From assembly GCA_020833225.1 (NCBI GenBank), contig JAJHQS010000013.1, positions 1-32,980 on the forward strand: a DNA stretch of 32,980 nucleotides, written 5' to 3'. Origin of the DNA: Desulfurococcaceae archaeon (lineage in GTDB: Archaea; Thermoproteota; Thermoprotei_A; Sulfolobales; Desulfurococcaceae). Below, piece after piece: positions 1 to 7,522 of this stretch (positions are counted from its first letter, which is position 1; every line of letters starts with the position of its first letter). A program made the position numbers and the translations under genes. The notes beneath the pieces were generated by a model. That model had not been told where the DNA came from. It made no database searches and saw nothing but the letters and a program-made list of their open reading frames with translations.

Positions 1-842
1 TAGGCGGACCGGGGGCGGCTGAATAGCCGCGACCCGGCTAACCGGTGAAGGCCCTGGAGTACCGTAATGGTGAGAAGGGGCCGAAGCCGGGAATGGGGGC
101 CGTTAGGCCCTTCCGCCGACCCCGGGGACCCGTGAAAAGGGGGCGGGGAACGATCCCCCGCGCCCGTACCGAGAACCGACACAGGTGCCCCTAGGTGAGC
201 AGCCTAAGGCGTCTGGGGGATAACCCAGGCCAGGGAACTCGGCAAATTGGCCCCGTAACTTCGGGAGAAGGGGTGCCTGCGGTCTTGGGGAAATAACCCT
301 GGGACCGCAGGTCGCAGTAACAAGGGGGACCTGACTGTTTAATAAAAACATAGGTCCCCGCAAGCCCGTAAGGGTGTGAACGGGGGCCGAATCCTGGCCA
401 CTGGCGGTCCGTGAAACCGGGGTTCAACCCGGCGAAGCGCCGCTGAAGGCCGGGGGTAACTCTGACCCTCTTAAGGTAGCCAAATGCCTTGCCGGGTAAG
501 TTCCGGCGCGCATGAATGGATCAACGAGGTCCCCGCTGTCCTGGCCTGGGGCCCCGTGAATACACGGAGCCGGTGCACAGGCCGGCAACCCCCCGCTGGG
601 CGATAAGTCCCCGTGGAGCTTTACCGCAGCCCGGCGCTGGCTCCTGGGCTGTGGTACGTAGCGTAGGTGGGAGCTGGTGAAGCCACACCTCCGGGTGTGG
701 CGGAGGCGACAATGAAACACCACCTACCGCAGCCTGGGAGCCTAACCTCTGGGCATAGCCTGGGGGGACAACGCCGGGTGGGCGGTTCGGCTGGGGCGGC
801 ACGCCCGCGAAAAGGTAACACGGGCGCCCAAAGGTCGGCTCA

Positions 843-1262
843 CCGCGGCTAGTGGGGGTTTCATTTTAAATACTCATCATCAACTGTGTATTGGGGGTGA
901 TTGTGAATAGTAATAGAGGTGTATTATTTGCATATATTGTTGGATTTCTCCTATCTGATGGCTCAGTGTTTGTTGATGAGTCGCGGGGGATAGGAAGAAT
1001 TAAACTGACGGCTAAAGACCCGGTCTTAATAAGTGAGTTTGAAGAAGCTATTAGAGAATACTACCGTGAGAATTTGATTTAAGCGTAGTTGACGATGGCT
1101 ATAAGCACCTTAGAACAAGATACAGAGACATAAACTCTTTACTTAACTTTAAAAATAACGTAGGATTTATAGAAGGAGTAAAACCAGTAAAGGGTAAATT
1201 CGTATATCTCACAAAGAACCAGTTGCTTGAATTAGGACTCACGCTTCTCCGACCCCCTGCTA
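843..1262 (+). other. rRNA intron A (archaeal bulge-helix-bulge type) in 23S domain V
   Basis: Conserved rRNA sequence stops after GGTCGGCTCA (A842) and resumes as GGCGGGTCAGAACTCCGCC at 1276. The AT-rich insert between carries a homing-endonuclease remnant. A bulge-helix-bulge can be drawn: GGCU, bulge CAC, CGCG, GC on the 5' side against GC, bulge UAC, CGCG, GGCC on the 3' side, with GGGGG/CCCCC continuing the intron helix. That predicts cuts after 842 and after 1262 (420 nt). Comparison with standard archaeal 23S would instead place the 3' junction near 1275, so 13 nt (1263-1275) are unaccounted for. The insertion is at the base of the helix that corresponds to E. coli H84 (about 2297-2299). 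The intron is certain; the exact 3' junction is not. Confidence 0.85.
891..1240 (+). pseudogene. LAGLIDADG homing endonuclease remnant in intron A (frameshifted)
   Basis: The first frame (891-1082, 63 codons, GTG/ATG region start) carries a clear LAGLIDADG-type motif, AYIVGFLLSDGSV, at about residues 14-26. It stops at TAA 1080-1082. The coding sense continues in another frame from about 1076 (LSVVDDGYKHLRTRYRD, then NNVGFIEGVKP) with no stop until it runs into the 3' exon. One single-base indel near 1076-1079 would explain this. Intact crenarchaeal rRNA-intron endonucleases usually have two LAGLIDADG motifs and about 180-220 residues. Here only one motif is visible and the total is about 115 codons, so there has probably also been an internal deletion. 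The product is unlikely to be an active nuclease. Confidence 0.8.
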
Positions 1263-1407
1263 CCGCGGGCCGAGAGGCGGGTCAGAACTCCGCCGTAGAG
1301 TGCAAGGGCAAAAGCCGGCCTGACCGGACCCTTGAACACAAGGGGTCCGGCCGGGAAACCGTGGCCTAGCGAACGCTCGTGCCCCCGTCGGTGGGGGCCG
1401 GGCATGA

Positions 1408-1445
<38 letters not shown>

Positions 1446-1567
1446 TGAGAGCTCCCATCGACCCCGCGGTTTGCTACATCGATGTCGGCTCTTCCCATCC
1501 TGGGGGTGCAGCAGCCCCCAAGGGTGGGGCTAAGGAGGCGGGCAATAAGCCCCCTCCTCCCTAAGCC

Positions 1568-1855
<288 letters not shown>

Positions 1856-2185
1856 CCGTCGTGAGACAGGTCGGGCTCTACCCGCGGGGGGCGTGGGCCG
1901 CCTGAGGGGAAGCTGCCCTCAGTACGAGAGGAACGGGGCGGCGCGGCCTCTAGTTTACCAGTTGTCCTGGTGGGCAGTGCTGGGCAGCCACGCCGTAGGG
2001 GGTAACCGCTGAAAGCATCTAAGCGGGAACCCCTCCCCGAGACGAGGCGGCCTGCCGTAGAGGCCTTGTGCCTCTGCGGCGTGGGCTCCCGTAGAAGACG
2101 GGGTTGATGGGGCGGGGGTGTGAGCTCCGAGGGGTTTTCCCCGAGGGGTTCAGCCCGCCGCTCCCAATCGCCCAAAGCTACAGCT

Positions 2186-2234
2186 CACCTGGGGGCGGGG
2201 TGTATGTTTACTACTTGCCTTACAGACCCAGGTG
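2186..2234 (+). other. Inverted repeat after the 23S 3' end (processing stem or terminator)
   Basis: CACCTGGG (2186-2193) is matched by CCCAGGTG (2227-2234), an 8-bp perfect stem with a 33-nt loop right at the inferred 23S 3' end. It could be part of the rRNA processing structure or help termination. The 5' side of the gene is outside the window, so the usual long processing stem cannot be tested. Confidence 0.35.
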
Positions 2235-2305
2235 TAATCCTGGTTTAGAGCTCCTCTACAGCGCTCATTATCCTTAAGTCTTATTGTGAATTTTGGTGTT
2301 TGATA

Positions 2306-3160
2306 TTGGGGGTTAAGGCTTACTTAGAGCTTATTAGGCCTCCTAATTCACTTATGAGTGGTTTAGGAGCTGTTCTCGCAATAGTTGCTTTTTTAGACTA
2401 TAATGTCTCATGGGATCACTTGTTAATACTCCTCATAGCTTTTACAACAGGATTTACATTGACAGCTAGTTCAATGATCATAAATGACATAGTAGATGTA
2501 GAAGTAGACAAGGTCAATAAACCATGGAAACCCCTACCACGCGGAGAAGCATCAGCAAAAACAGCCCTAATAACCGCAACAACACTAACAACACTCGGAG
2601 TACTAGTAAACACAATAACTAACAATTACAAACTCATAATAACAACACTAATCTACACGACAACAGGCATAACATACAACTACCTTAGAAAACACTGGTG
2701 GAGCCACACACTAGTAGCATTTTCAACAACAGGCCCCATAATATACGGCTATATAGCTTCAAATCAACCACAACACAAACTCCAACTAGCAGTAACCTTC
2801 ACACTAATAGTATTCCTAGCAACACTAGGAAGAGAAATACTCAAAGCAATACAAGACTACAGAGGAGATTTAGAGAGAGGATATTCAACAATAGCAACAA
2901 AATACGGATTAAACACAGCACTTAAAACAATGATTACAACAGGACTATTAGCAACAACACTAGCAATAACCTCAACAATAATAATCAACACTGGAATACT
3001 ATACAAAACACTAATAACCATAACAACAATAATTTATATGCAAAGCCTCATAGAAGCATACAAAAACAACACAAAGCCAAAAATACTAGAAAAATCCAGG
3101 AAGAAAACACTAATAGCAATGAGCATAGGACTAATAGCATTCTGGCTCAGCGGCATTTAA
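2306..3160 (+). CDS. UbiA-family prenyltransferase (digeranylgeranylglyceryl phosphate synthase-like)
   Basis: Integral membrane prenyltransferase of 284 residues. The first aspartate-rich motif is NDIVDVEVD (N60, D61, D64, D68) followed by KVNKPWKPLPRG. The second is DYRGD (D184, D188) followed by LERGYSTIATKYG. About eight hydrophobic segments are visible. In archaea this family member usually adds the second geranylgeranyl chain to geranylgeranylglyceryl phosphate in ether-lipid synthesis. That substrate is inferred from family and length, not shown. Start: TTG 2306 lies 7 nt after GGTG (2295-2298); TTG 2300 is the alternative. After about codon 70 the coding strand becomes very rich in A and C and the protein rich in Thr, Asn, Ile and Lys, unlike its own N-terminus. 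Its 3' end overlaps the convergent PAP2 gene by 14 bp. Confidence 0.85.
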   Translation: MGVKAYLELIRPPNSLMSGLGAVLAIVAFLDYNVSWDHLLILLIAFTTGFTLTASSMIINDIVDVEVDKVNKPWKPLPRGEASAKTALITATTLTTLGVLVNTITNNYKLIITTLIYTTTGITYNYLRKHWWSHTLVAFSTTGPIIYGYIASNQPQHKLQLAVTFTLIVFLATLGREILKAIQDYRGDLERGYSTIATKYGLNTALKTMITTGLLATTLAITSTIIINTGILYKTLITITTIIYMQSLIEAYKNNTKPKILEKSRKKTLIAMSIGLIAFWLSGI

Positions 3161-3995
3161 CAACACAGAACACATTAATAAACAATGGAAGCATTAAAAC
3201 AAAAAACACAACAAGAGAGAAAACAAAAACCCTCAAAAATAAACCAAAACCCAGGGTTAAAAAGTAAACTAGGAAAACAATACCCGAGGAAACAATAAAT
3301 AAAAACAACCGCAACCAAACATTAAAAACAATACTTTTCAAATAACCCCTAAAAAACAACAATAACAAAAACACAACTAAACTAGTAGCAATAAGAACAC
3401 TACAAGTACTAATAGGACCACCAAACAATAAAACACTAATTAGCGATAACATTAAAGATAAAATAGAACACAAAATAAAAACCAAATAACCCAAAAAACT
3501 CTTCAACAACAACACCACTAAGCCCACTATCAATCCAAATACAACACCACACACAACATCAACAGGATAATGAGCCCTCAAATAAAGCCTACTCAGCGAA
3601 ATACCAGTTATAAGCACAATAGAAACAAGATAAAAACACCTAACACAAATAACACTTGGAAAAACAAACCAAAAACTCGTAGAAACCTGAGAATGCCCAC
3701 TAGGAAAACCAGGCCCCTCAACAGGAACAAGAGGATTAAGAGGCCTAGGCAAATTTAACCAATACTTTAAAAAAACATTGAAAGAACCTGAAAAAACAAC
3801 TGATAAAACCAATAATAACCCCCCAACCGGATCAGGGTGTAAATAGTAAATTAAAAGCGATAAAGCCAAGTAAAATTCCTCATCACCAAGAAAACTCCAC
3901 ACACGCCACAACAACACATTACTCGCGAAAAAACTAACTAGAAGAAACAACAATAGAGTAGAAAAAACAATAAAACACAAACGCCTCAAAAACAC
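3147..3995 (-). CDS. PAP2-family membrane phosphatase
   Basis: Polytopic membrane protein of 282 residues with the three phosphatidic-acid-phosphatase type 2 signatures: KYWLNLPRP (K77, R84, P85), PSGH (98-101) and SRLYLRAHYPVD (R136, catalytic H142, D146). The remainder is hydrophobic, with several more transmembrane segments C-terminal to the catalytic core that make it longer than minimal PAP2 proteins. Likely role: dephosphorylation of a lipid or isoprenoid phosphate or pyrophosphate at the membrane. The substrate is unknown. Adjacency to the UbiA-family gene fits isoprenoid or lipid metabolism but the genes are convergent, not co-transcribed. The start is GTG 3995 within a GGGGGTG motif, or TTG 3989. 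The coding strand is extremely G/T-rich, continuing the compositional island of the neighbour. Confidence 0.88.
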   Translation of the reverse strand: MFLRRLCFIVFSTLLLFLLVSFFASNVLLWRVWSFLGDEEFYLALSLLIYYLHPDPVGGLLLVLSVVFSGSFNVFLKYWLNLPRPLNPLVPVEGPGFPSGHSQVSTSFWFVFPSVICVRCFYLVSIVLITGISLSRLYLRAHYPVDVVCGVVFGLIVGLVVLLLKSFLGYLVFILCSILSLMLSLISVLLFGGPISTCSVLIATSLVVFLLLLFFRGYLKSIVFNVWLRLFLFIVSSGIVFLVYFLTLGFGLFLRVFVFSLVVFFVLMLPLFINVFCVVKCR

Positions 3996-4037
3996 CCCCT
4001 AAAATAATTAAAGGGGGAGACAATAAATATTAAACAT

Positions 4038-4087
4038 GTGATGACACGACGGTAGTCTGAAAAGTGAAGAGCGTTTCCCCAGGCTGA
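4038..4087 (+). ncRNA. C/D-box sRNA (predicted 23S 2'-O-methylation guide)
   Basis: All four boxes are present in order: C GTGATGA 4038-4044, D' CTGA 4057-4060, C' GTGAAGA 4064-4070, D CTGA 4084-4087. The guides are 12 nt (4045-4056) and 13 nt (4071-4083), with a 3-nt D'-C' spacer, all typical for archaea. The D' guide CACGACGGT is perfectly complementary to ACCGUCGUG in the 23S gene of this window. The +5 rule then points to the first C, E. coli position about 2590, exactly at the splice junction of intron B. The D guide pairs with the conserved archaeal 16S stretch CCUGGGGA (8 pairs plus a wobble), which I recall rather than see here. The gene lies in the 205-bp gap between PAP2 and the ferritin-like gene. 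Confidence 0.88.
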
Positions 4088-4200
4088 AATCACACACCCC
4101 TCTTTAGTAAGTTAGCAATGTACCTAGAAGAAACAAAAATAATTAATTTAATATTAAGACTTATATGTTTAAATAACAATAACCCTCTGGGTGTGTTGTT

Positions 4201-4668
4201 TTGAGCATAATAGATAAAGTAATTGAGTACTCTAAATTAGAGAGGAAATATGCTGAGGAATTAAAGACTATGGCTGAATCTATAAAACACCCAGTACTCA
4301 GAGCATTATTCCTAAGCATATCACAAGACTCTCTAAAACATAGTTTAATGTATGAGGCAATAACACAACTACTAGAGCAAACACAACCATTTATCACCAT
4401 AGAAGAACTCAGAAAAATAACTACTACTATTGAAAAACACATTGAAACAGAGATAAAAATGCTAGAAGAAGCTAAGAAAATATTTTCAACATCACAAGAC
4501 CCAAGAGTAAAGTTAATAACAGCAGCAATTATAAATGACGAGATCAATCATCACATTCTACTCCTAGATATTAAGAAGAGGATAGCTGAAGAAGAAGCAC
4601 TCACAGAGGAGAAGATATGGGACATGATCTGGAAAGAGAGCCCCTGGCATGGAGCACCAGGAGGCTAA
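4201..4668 (+). CDS. Ferritin-like (rubrerythrin-type four-helix) protein
   Basis: Soluble, highly charged, all-helical 155-residue protein. Carboxylate/histidine pairs in four helices resemble the ferritin-like superfamily: E19/E20 in helix 1, D43 and H47 in helix 2, E79-E84 in helix 3 and a canonical ExxH at E114-H117 in helix 4. The helix 2 motif is offset (DSLKH rather than ExxH), so a complete di-iron site is not certain. There is no rubredoxin domain, so it is not a full rubrerythrin. A possible role is iron storage or peroxide handling; this is inference. Start TTG 4201 is supported by GGGTG at 4189-4193 (7-nt spacing), and an AT-rich TATA-like stretch lies at 4160-4175. It appears to be transcribed alone. 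Confidence 0.6.
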   Translation: MSIIDKVIEYSKLERKYAEELKTMAESIKHPVLRALFLSISQDSLKHSLMYEAITQLLEQTQPFITIEELRKITTTIEKHIETEIKMLEEAKKIFSTSQDPRVKLITAAIINDEINHHILLLDIKKRIAEEEALTEEKIWDMIWKESPWHGAPGG

Positions 4669-4797
4669 TTATAGCTCAATAAACACTAACAACACAAATA
4701 TCACGTGAGAAATACTCATAAGAGCTATTAATATCCTCAAATTACTGTTACTAGTACTCAGCTACTTATACCATTACCATAGATTAGAGGTTAAATA

Positions 4798-4872
4798 TGG
4801 GGCCGCGGGGATTTGAACCCCGGGTCACGGGGGCCCAAGCCCCGCATCCTAGCCAGGCTAGACGACGGCCCC
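4798..4872 (-). tRNA. tRNA-Pro(UGG)
   Basis: On the minus strand the sequence folds as a cloverleaf. The acceptor is GGGGCCG/CGGCCCC, the D arm is GUCU...GGAU, and the anticodon stem CGGGG/CCCCG has loop CUUGGGC (anticodon UGG). The T arm is CGGGG-UUCAAAU-CCCCG, and the discriminator is A (4798). CCA is not encoded and no intron is present. The flanks are AT-rich, with a possible TATA element around 4878-4890. The cognate prolyl-tRNA synthetase gene is also in this window (11771-13207) but not adjacent. Confidence 0.97.
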
Positions 4873-4914
4873 CATTAGAATTTTAATATTAATACACCTC
4901 TTTTAAAACACTTA

Positions 4915-5916
4915 TCACTCTTTAAAAATCTCCTTAGTCTTTAACTTATATAGTTCTATCGTCTTAGTTATCAATGGGTCTACACCTCTCAGCTCTGCTA
5001 AGAAGATGCTTGTAAGACCTCCTACTAGGCTCCCATATAGCAGTTTCTCCAATGTATTCTCTCCACGTAATTCAACTCTGTAGAAAGATTTTGTTACCTC
5101 ACTATAAATATCCCTCATAAACTCTACTAGTTTACAGCCAACAGCATTATCTGGATCTATAATCTCAAGGACGCAGTAATCTCTACGTAAGGGGGCCTCG
5201 TAGCCAACAATATCATTATGCATCCACTCGGGAGCAACATCAACCTTCACATGCAACTTACTATTCTCATTGAATTCATTTTTAAATCTAAGAGCTAAGA
5301 CGCCCATAGGTGTATGTGTAGCTATAATTACAAGTCTACCTGGAATAACACATTCACTATAAAGCCATTTTGCAAGTTTACTTGAAGACCCAAGAATAGA
5401 GCTCTTCACATCTTCAAGAAATACAACACTCTCCTCAGCTTCTCTAAGTGTTATAACACTATAACCACTAGTATCTAGTAAACCTAGAATACTATAGAGC
5501 ATTGAAGGTAAAGAAGCCCTTGGTACAATCCCACCTGGAACCTCAATATAGAGAACACCACGTCTCCAAGCCTCCTCCTTCAATACACCACCACTAGAAA
5601 CAACAACAACTCTAAGCTTAGACAATAAAGCGCTTTTAAAAGCCAATAGTGTTTCAAGAGTATTACCACTATAACTAATTAACAGAACTAAGCTGTCTTC
5701 ATCTACAAAGCGAGGCAAAATATAAGACTTCACAACATATACTGGTAGAGGACCACGCTCAGCAGCAAGCACTTGTAAGTAATCTCCAACAATACCACTA
5801 CCACCCATACCTACAACTACAACCTCGTCAAAAACACCTTCAACACGGTAAACACCCCACTTCTCTAACACACCCCTAATCATTTTAGGCCAAGACAAAT
5901 ACACTTCTCTCAGCAA
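4915..5916 (-). CDS. Bifunctional phosphoglucose/phosphomannose isomerase
   Basis: SIS-domain sugar isomerase of about 333 residues, matching the crenarchaeal PGI/PMI family. The N-terminal phosphosugar-binding loop is GMGGSGIVGD (about 36-45), and the second SIS signature is SYSGNTLET (about 81-89). Glu and His positions typical of the active site occur in FKNEFNENSK and PEWMHNDIVGYE. It interconverts glucose-6-phosphate, and in this family also mannose-6-phosphate, with fructose-6-phosphate in the cytoplasm. This feeds glycolysis and glycan synthesis. Two starts are possible: GTG 5925 sits inside GGGGTG, while TTG 5916 lies 6 nt after it and is preferred. It is divergent from the gene at 5997 with an 80-bp shared upstream region. 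Confidence 0.9.
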   Translation of the reverse strand: MLREVYLSWPKMIRGVLEKWGVYRVEGVFDEVVVVGMGGSGIVGDYLQVLAAERGPLPVYVVKSYILPRFVDEDSLVLLISYSGNTLETLLAFKSALLSKLRVVVVSSGGVLKEEAWRRGVLYIEVPGGIVPRASLPSMLYSILGLLDTSGYSVITLREAEESVVFLEDVKSSILGSSSKLAKWLYSECVIPGRLVIIATHTPMGVLALRFKNEFNENSKLHVKVDVAPEWMHNDIVGYEAPLRRDYCVLEIIDPDNAVGCKLVEFMRDIYSEVTKSFYRVELRGENTLEKLLYGSLVGGLTSIFLAELRGVDPLITKTIELYKLKTKEIFKE

Positions 5917-5996
5917 GTCACACACCCCGCGAACACATAAATATAATAATAGCTTAGAACCCTCTATAATTTAAATATAGCAGGAGAGTGTGTTTA

Positions 5997-6650
5997 ATGA
6001 GTAGTGAATTTCTCTGGCAGTTGCTCGGCAATAGGTCTATTATAGTGTCAACAAGTATAAATACGCTAATTAAACTAGCAAATGCAATAATATTAAAACT
6101 CACTCATAGTGGAGAAAGAGTATGTGTAGTTACTGAGACGACACAATTAGCAAGGTATTTAACAATAGAGGTGTTAAATAAAGTAGAATTTACAGATCCT
6201 GAAACAGCTTGTAAAGAATGCACTTACACAATCTTTCTCGAAATAATACAGCCAAGACTCCTACGCACTTGCAAATCCGAGAATACATATGTATTTACAA
6301 CTAAGCTGAAAACACCGCGTACACCAGGATACACAAGGATCTATGTAAAGAACATTACAAACGGAGAATACTCACTCATAGAGCCGAAAACAGGCATATA
6401 CATGAGATTTACGTTTAAAGAAGGAAACATAGTATTCCAGGAACAACTCAGCGGCTTCTATAAAAAAGCTTTAGACGTACTCATGAACTCTATGTCTACG
6501 TATGGAGAGATCTCTGTTAAAGACGCTATTAGAATAATAGTTCACGAGCTCGGCGTCGAAAGAGGTTATGCAAGGAGAATTCTAGAGTGGCTGGCGAGAC
6601 ACAGGTATATTAGAGTAGTTAAGGGGAAAATAACAATAGCTAGTATTTAG
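5997..6650 (+). CDS. Hypothetical protein with C-terminal winged-helix-like region
   Basis: Not recognised. The 217-residue protein begins with an alternating hydrophobic segment (IIVSTSINTLIKLANAII) reminiscent of the start of an alpha/beta nucleotide-binding fold but without a Walker A motif. It ends with a region of about 70 residues (YGEISVKDAIRIIVHELGV through RHRYIRVVKGKITI) that looks like a winged helix-turn-helix. A pair of cysteines (CKEC) sits near residue 68. ATG 5997 is chosen because AGGAGAG (5982-5988) lies 8 nt upstream and TTTAAATA (5970-5977) is about 25 nt upstream of the expected transcript start. GTG 5988 is possible. The 3' end overlaps the convergent gene by 11 bp. A DNA-binding or replication-related role would be guesswork. 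Confidence 0.7.
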   Translation: MSSEFLWQLLGNRSIIVSTSINTLIKLANAIILKLTHSGERVCVVTETTQLARYLTIEVLNKVEFTDPETACKECTYTIFLEIIQPRLLRTCKSENTYVFTTKLKTPRTPGYTRIYVKNITNGEYSLIEPKTGIYMRFTFKEGNIVFQEQLSGFYKKALDVLMNSMSTYGEISVKDAIRIIVHELGVERGYARRILEWLARHRYIRVVKGKITIASI

Positions 6651-7107
6651 ATAACTCTTCGTCAAAATACACTTTAATAACACTAAGCTTCTTTAAGACA
6701 ACACTAACATATTCATCTATAACTCTACGTGAAACACCGAGACGCTCAGCGCGAGTTAGCACAATATTTTCAACTATAGCGTATTTCTGGTATTTCTCAT
6801 TAAGTTCTTTCCACGGCACTCCAATAAAGGCTCGTATAACCTCGTTATCCATGGGGAGAATACCTTTAATCATCATAAATGAGAGTATAGGATATCCTAT
6901 ATAACCCCTATATAGTGTACCATTATCACTACTATAAGCCCTATATGTGCCTTCACCACTTTCAACTAGTACAACTTTATACTCCCTCTCACCAGTACTA
7001 GATTTTACAAGAGCCTTACTCCCCGAGATCACGTTTACCCTGTTATCACCAATAGCTCCTGCAGCCTCTAAAACCTTAATTCTAGGTGGTTTAGCAAGCA
7101 ACTTCAC
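6640..7107 (-). CDS. Conserved-looking hypothetical protein
   Basis: Not recognised. A 155-residue soluble basic protein that starts MKLLAKPPRIKVLEAAGAIGDNRV, followed by a beta-rich section (VISGSKALVKSSTGEREYKVVLVESG). A helical C-terminal half (VPWKELNEKYQKYAIVENIV, then RAERLGVSRRVIDEYVSVVL) follows. No catalytic motif, metal-binding cysteines or membrane segment is seen. GTG 7107 is supported by GGTGG 8 nt upstream. It follows the small gene at 7123-7353 by 15 bp on the same strand, so the two are probably an operon. Codon use is like its neighbours. Confidence 0.7.
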   Translation of the reverse strand: MKLLAKPPRIKVLEAAGAIGDNRVNVISGSKALVKSSTGEREYKVVLVESGEGTYRAYSSDNGTLYRGYIGYPILSFMMIKGILPMDNEVIRAFIGVPWKELNEKYQKYAIVENIVLTRAERLGVSRRVIDEYVSVVLKKLSVIKVYFDEELSKY

Positions 7108-7122
7108 GACTAAGCCACCACA

Positions 7123-7353
7123 CTACTCCTGGGCTAAAACCACAAGCGGATTTTCAGATATAATTACACCAACACCCTCAACTCGAACTCCAATACCCAA
7201 ATATCGAATTCTCTTAAGAACATCTTCACTCGCTTTCAAATAGAACTCTGAGTTAACGCCATTAAGTTCTCCGTGAACAAATAAAAGATCACCAAACCCC
7301 TCAACACTTTCAACACTAACAACTATGCCAGAAAAAGTAACACTCTTACTCAA
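7123..7353 (-). CDS. Small hypothetical protein, all-beta appearance
   Basis: Not recognised. About 76 residues with alternating hydrophobic strands (VTFSGIVVSVESVEGFGDLLFVHGELNG, then GVRVEGVGVIISENPLVVL). This pattern would suit a small OB-fold or beta-barrel, but no nucleic-acid-binding signature is identifiable. The upstream GTG triplet run (7365-7357) overlaps the GGTGGTG ribosome-binding motif, so TTG 7353 is the better start. It is the first gene of a two-gene minus-strand unit with 6640-7107 and is divergent from the DUF2258-like gene. Confidence 0.55.
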   Translation of the reverse strand: MSKSVTFSGIVVSVESVEGFGDLLFVHGELNGVNSEFYLKASEDVLKRIRYLGIGVRVEGVGVIISENPLVVLAQE

Positions 7354-7522
7354 AAACACCACCACAAGTATTCTAATCTATAAGATACTAATAAGGGCTA
7401 GTTTGTGAGACATGTATGATAAAGATTCTCTGATAACCTAGGATAATTAAAATATATAACTAAAATAATATTTTTAATATAGTTTCACATAACTAATATC
7501 ATGAATTATTGAGGTGATTAGT

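Noticed and set aside
281-297. CTTGGGGAAA as target of the second guide of the sRNA at 4038-4087
   Set aside because: Ten pairs are possible but the site is in a variable 23S helix; the conserved 16S segment is a better candidate.
103-852. Several open reading frames on both strands inside the 23S gene
   Set aside because: They lie in rRNA exons and have Pro/Arg/Gly-rich translations of GC-rich rRNA, with no protein-like signal.
7400-7440. ATGATAA...CTGA sequence resembling C and D boxes
   Set aside because: The C-like box has a mismatch, the spacing is only 7 nt and no second box pair exists.
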